Positions 61,357 through 64,000 of a DNA stretch of 64,000 nt are shown here, piece by piece. How positions within the stretch are numbered: the first letter of the stretch is position 1; each line of letters begins with the position of its first letter. Location of the stretch: positions 4,052,009 to 4,116,008 of the forward strand of contig NZ_QENQ01000001.1 of NCBI RefSeq assembly GCF_003096275.1. Reading direction: 5' to 3'. The notes under the pieces are model-generated. The model did not search any database. It saw only the letters and a list, made by a program, of their open reading frames with translations, and had not been told where the DNA came from. This DNA is from Sphingomonas pokkalii. Lineage in GTDB: Bacteria > Pseudomonadota > Alphaproteobacteria > Sphingomonadales > Sphingomonadaceae. A program made the position numbers and the translations under genes.

Positions 61357-63114
61357 ATGACCGACGAACAAGCACCAAAAGCACGCCCTGGCGCCACCGC
61401 GCCGCTGATCCTTCTCGCCCAGCTGATGCTCGCCGCGGCGCTGGCGCTGCTGGTGGCCCCATGGGCGCGGATCGTGCCGGCGGCGGGCGAAGCGCTGCCG
61501 ATGCCCGGCTACGGATTCGCCATCGGCTGGAGCGACGGCGCGGCACTGCTGCCGCCGTCGATGACGTTCCTCCTGGGCCTCCTCGCCCTGGCGCTGGCGC
61601 TGGTGCTGAGCGTGGCGTGGCGCGGCCGGGCCGGTGCCAGCCTGGTGATGGCGGGCAGTGCGGTCGGTGCGGCCGTGTTGATACTGGCGGCCCTGTTTCC
61701 CGTGCTCTCGCCGCCCAAGACCCTGGCGGGAGCCCGGTTGGCGCTCGACTGGGGAGGCGTGGCGGCGCTGGCGGCACTGCTCGCGGCGTTCCTTCTCGCC
61801 CGGAAGGCCGCGCCGGCGGACTGGCGCAGCGAGTTGCCGGATGGGGTGCGGCCCTATTTCGCCAAGGGGCCGCTCGCGTCCTTCGCGCTCGGCATCTCTT
61901 CCGGTTTCCCCTTCGCGATGATCGGCGCGACGCTGACGACGCGGCTGGCGCAGACCGGGATCGACAAGTCCACGGTCACTGCGTTCACGCTCGCCATCCT
62001 GGTCTATAACTTCAAGTTCCTCTGGGCCTGGATCGTCGACGGTGTGCCCATCCCGCTGCTCGGGCGGCTGGGCCAGCGCGTTTCCTGGCTGATCGTCGCG
62101 GGCGCCCTGGTGATCGCGGCCACGCTCAACCTTGCGCTGGTGGTGCCCGATCCGGCCAATATCTGGCCGACGGTGACGGCGGCGGTGCTGATGGGCGCGG
62201 CGGGCGCCACCTACGACATCGTGATCGACGGCTATCGCATCGAAGTGCTGCAGCCGCACGAGCTGGGCTATGGATCTGGCATGTCGCAATATGGCTGGCG
62301 GATCGGATCGGTCGCGGCGGGCGCGATCGCGCTGGTGGTGGCCGGGCGATCGGGCTGGGAGATCGGCTATGGCGTGTGTGCGGTCTTCGCGCTGCCGGCG
62401 ATCCTGACCGGCCTGATCGTGGGCGAACCCGAGCGTCGGCGCGAACCCGCCGAACGGCGCAGCGTCGCCACCGTCGCCGCCGCCATCTGGAAGCCGTTCG
62501 TGCAGTTCTTCGCCCGCGAAGGCGCGTTGATCGTGCTGCTGTTCATCGTGGTGCACAAGATCGGCGACACGCTCGCCAACCTCACCTTCCGCCTGCTGTT
62601 CAACGATCTGGGGTTCAGCAACGACGAAATTGCATTCTACGACGTTTCGCTCGGCTTTCTTGCCTATATGCTCGGCATCTTCCTGGGCGGTGTGCTCTAT
62701 GCGCGCATGGGCATGAAGCGGTCGGTGATGCTGAGCCTGGTGCTGATGGCGGTATCGAACCTGAGCTTTGCCGGGCTCGCGGTGGCCGGGCATTCCAATA
62801 TCGGCATGGCCGCCGCGATCGGGTTCGAGAACATCGCCAGCGGCATCGGCGGCGTGGTGGTGATCGCCTATTTCTCGGCGCTCACCGATCTGCGCTTCAC
62901 TGCCGCGCAATATGCCCTGATCTCCGCCGGCGCCAGCATCGTCGGCCGGTTCGTCACCGGCACGACGGCGGGCAGCCTGATCAAGGCGATGGGCTATGTG
63001 GATTTCTACCTGTTCACCACCCTGATCGCGCTGCCCGGCGTCGTCCTCTATTGGTGGATGATGCGCAGCGGGCTGGTCGATCGCTCGATCGGCAGCGCCG
63101 GGCAGGGGGGCTGA
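61357..63114 (+). CDS. AmpG-like MFS permease with extra N-terminal membrane domain
   Basis: A 585-residue inner-membrane protein. Residues about 165-570 match the AmpG muropeptide permease family: GISSGFPFAMIGATLTTRLA, FLWAWIVDGVPIPLLGRLG and AGATYDIVIDGYRIEVL. About 150 residues precede this core, with four more hydrophobic segments (LILLAQLMLAAALALLVAPW and three others) not found in ordinary AmpG. AmpG imports anhydro-muropeptides for wall recycling. No ampC, ampR or nagZ is close. The N-terminal block may be sensory or structural. It is convergent with cysS. Confidence 0.85.
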   Translation: MTDEQAPKARPGATAPLILLAQLMLAAALALLVAPWARIVPAAGEALPMPGYGFAIGWSDGAALLPPSMTFLLGLLALALALVLSVAWRGRAGASLVMAGSAVGAAVLILAALFPVLSPPKTLAGARLALDWGGVAALAALLAAFLLARKAAPADWRSELPDGVRPYFAKGPLASFALGISSGFPFAMIGATLTTRLAQTGIDKSTVTAFTLAILVYNFKFLWAWIVDGVPIPLLGRLGQRVSWLIVAGALVIAATLNLALVVPDPANIWPTVTAAVLMGAAGATYDIVIDGYRIEVLQPHELGYGSGMSQYGWRIGSVAAGAIALVVAGRSGWEIGYGVCAVFALPAILTGLIVGEPERRREPAERRSVATVAAAIWKPFVQFFAREGALIVLLFIVVHKIGDTLANLTFRLLFNDLGFSNDEIAFYDVSLGFLAYMLGIFLGGVLYARMGMKRSVMLSLVLMAVSNLSFAGLAVAGHSNIGMAAAIGFENIASGIGGVVVIAYFSALTDLRFTAAQYALISAGASIVGRFVTGTTAGSLIKAMGYVDFYLFTTLIALPGVVLYWWMMRSGLVDRSIGSAGQGG

Positions 63115-63123
63115 GCCGGCGGC

Positions 63124-64000
63124 TCAGCCCTGGAGCGCCGGTTTCCAATCCCAGCCGAGCGGATCGCCGTCCATCACCTCCACGCCGGCCGCGGCAAGAT
63201 CGTCGCGGATCCGGTCGGAGCGCTGGAAATCCTTCACCACCCGCGCTTCCTTACGCTCGACGAGCAGGTCGGCGATCGCCTCCGGCGTCATCGTCGTGTC
63301 CTTGGGCCGCATCCGCAGCTCTTCGCGGGTCAGCTCCGAAAGGCGCAGGCCGAGCACCTTGTCGAACTCGGCCAGCGCGGCCAGCCGGTCGGCGGGCGCG
63401 GTGCGTTTGTCCGCCAGCAACTCGTCCAGCACCGGCAGCGCCTTGGGCGTGTTGAGGTCGTCCGAAACGGCGGCGTCGAGCCGCTCCAGCCAGGCCGCCG
63501 GGGCCGTGCCTTCGCCTTCTGCCCGCGCCTTCAGCGCCGTCACCGTCATCACCAGCCGTTTCAGCCGCGTCAGCGCCGCCGCCAGATTGTCGGCCGAGAA
63601 TTCCAGTTCGCTGCGATACTGCGCCTGAAGGCACAGCAGGCGATAGGCGAGGGGATGCACGCCCGCATCGATCAGCGATTGCAGCGTGGTAAAGCCGCCC
63701 TTCGATTTCGACATCTTTCCCTGGCGATCGACCAGGAAATTATTGTGCATCCAGAATTTCGCGCCGGTATCGCCGCAGCCGCAATAGGCCTGGTTCTGCG
63801 CGATCTCGTTGGGGTGATGGATCTCGCGATGGTCGATGCCGCCGGTGTGGATATCGAACGGCGCACCGAGATACTGGATGCTCATCACCGAGCATTCGAG
63901 GTGCCAGCCCGGCGCACCCTTGCCCCAGGGCGAATCCCATTCCATCTGGCGCTGCTCGCCGGGCGGCGACTTGCGCCAGATCGCGAAATCCTGCGGGTGC
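63124..64000 (-). CDS. cysS: Cysteinyl-tRNA synthetase (N-terminus cut by window edge)
   Basis: The C-terminal ~291 residues of a class I synthetase that charges tRNA-Cys; the N-terminus with the HIGH motif lies outside the window. Visible parts: GWHLECS and GGIDHREIHHPNE (zinc-binding Cys/His region), the KMSKS motif in QGKMSKSKGG, the DALR-like helical domain, and a C-terminal KDFQRSDRIRDDLAAAGVEV. The stop is 9 bp from the end of the convergent permease gene. Confidence 0.96.
   Translation of the reverse strand, partial: HPQDFAIWRKSPPGEQRQMEWDSPWGKGAPGWHLECSVMSIQYLGAPFDIHTGGIDHREIHHPNEIAQNQAYCGCGDTGAKFWMHNNFLVDRQGKMSKSKGGFTTLQSLIDAGVHPLAYRLLCLQAQYRSELEFSADNLAAALTRLKRLVMTVTALKARAEGEGTAPAAWLERLDAAVSDDLNTPKALPVLDELLADKRTAPADRLAALAEFDKVLGLRLSELTREELRMRPKDTTMTPEAIADLLVERKEARVVKDFQRSDRIRDDLAAAGVEVMDGDPLGWDWKPALQG

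Noticed and set aside
60217-62910. An 897-codon minus-strand frame across the Rieske and AmpG-like genes
   Set aside because: It spans two well-supported genes and has low-complexity, arginine-rich content without motifs; it is a shadow frame.

Overview
The window looks like chromosome from a high-GC alphaproteobacterium of the order Sphingomonadales (Sphingomonas or a close relative). The evidence is the chvI-chvG pair divergent from pckA with rapZ behind it, the lptD-surA-pdxA-rsmA operon, a ManD-type mannonate dehydratase that aligns by eye with the Novosphingobium enzyme, a large TonB-dependent receptor, many GTG and TTG starts, and dense antisense open frames typical of GC-rich coding DNA. 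I see no rRNA, tRNA, CRISPR array, insertion sequence or prophage. Two genes run off the window: rapZ at the left and cysS at the right.

Region 1 (1-9.9 kb): rapZ (partial), chvG and chvI on the minus strand, divergent from pckA and a coupled small gene; then a Tat-signal DUF885 protein, an NfeD/SPFH membrane pair, a CitE-like lyase and a small helical protein. Region 2 (10-21.8 kb): housekeeping genes guaB, a membrane diguanylate cyclase, rsmB, a TPR protein, the envelope/ribosome operon lptD-surA-pdxA-rsmA, holC and ndk. Region 3 (21.8-26 kb): a two-component system behind an EF-hand protein, with unusually structured non-coding DNA, then an MFS exporter.

Region 4 (26-36.8 kb) is the most accessory part. 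It holds a TonB-dependent receptor and a tandem two-headed TetR regulator divergent from an acyl-CoA dehydrogenase / aminoglycoside-phosphotransferase-like kinase / short-chain dehydrogenase operon. That gene set matches the logic of 4-hydroxyacyl-CoA breakdown (Lva system; ACAD10/11). Next comes a GH39 beta-xylosidase preceded by a near-perfect XylR-type operator, then manD, which together suggest use of glucuronoxylan.

Region 5 (36.8-49.7 kb): small secreted proteins and lipoproteins, hisI, a MerR regulator with a DmdC-like acyl-CoA dehydrogenase, a SleB-like wall hydrolase, a proton antiporter overlapping an OmpA-type lipoprotein, cysK overlapping an MFS gene, and a DHA2 exporter. Region 6 (49.7-64 kb): several very small genes (25, 64, 43 and 57 codons), a glycine-zipper protein, a stand-alone WYL-like protein probably read from a leaderless mRNA, uvrD, a Pit phosphate transporter with a perfect PHO box, an MHS-family symporter, rsmD, a pseudouridine synthase with a long RGG-like tail, an orphan receiver, a Rieske oxygenase, an enlarged AmpG-like permease and cysS.

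I found no single large novel defence or mobile system. The best leads are the two-headed TetR with its kinase/dehydrogenase operon, the solo WYL-like gene, the small membrane peptides, and the structured intergenic regions near 24 kb. All functional statements are from reading the translated sequence; no database search was run.
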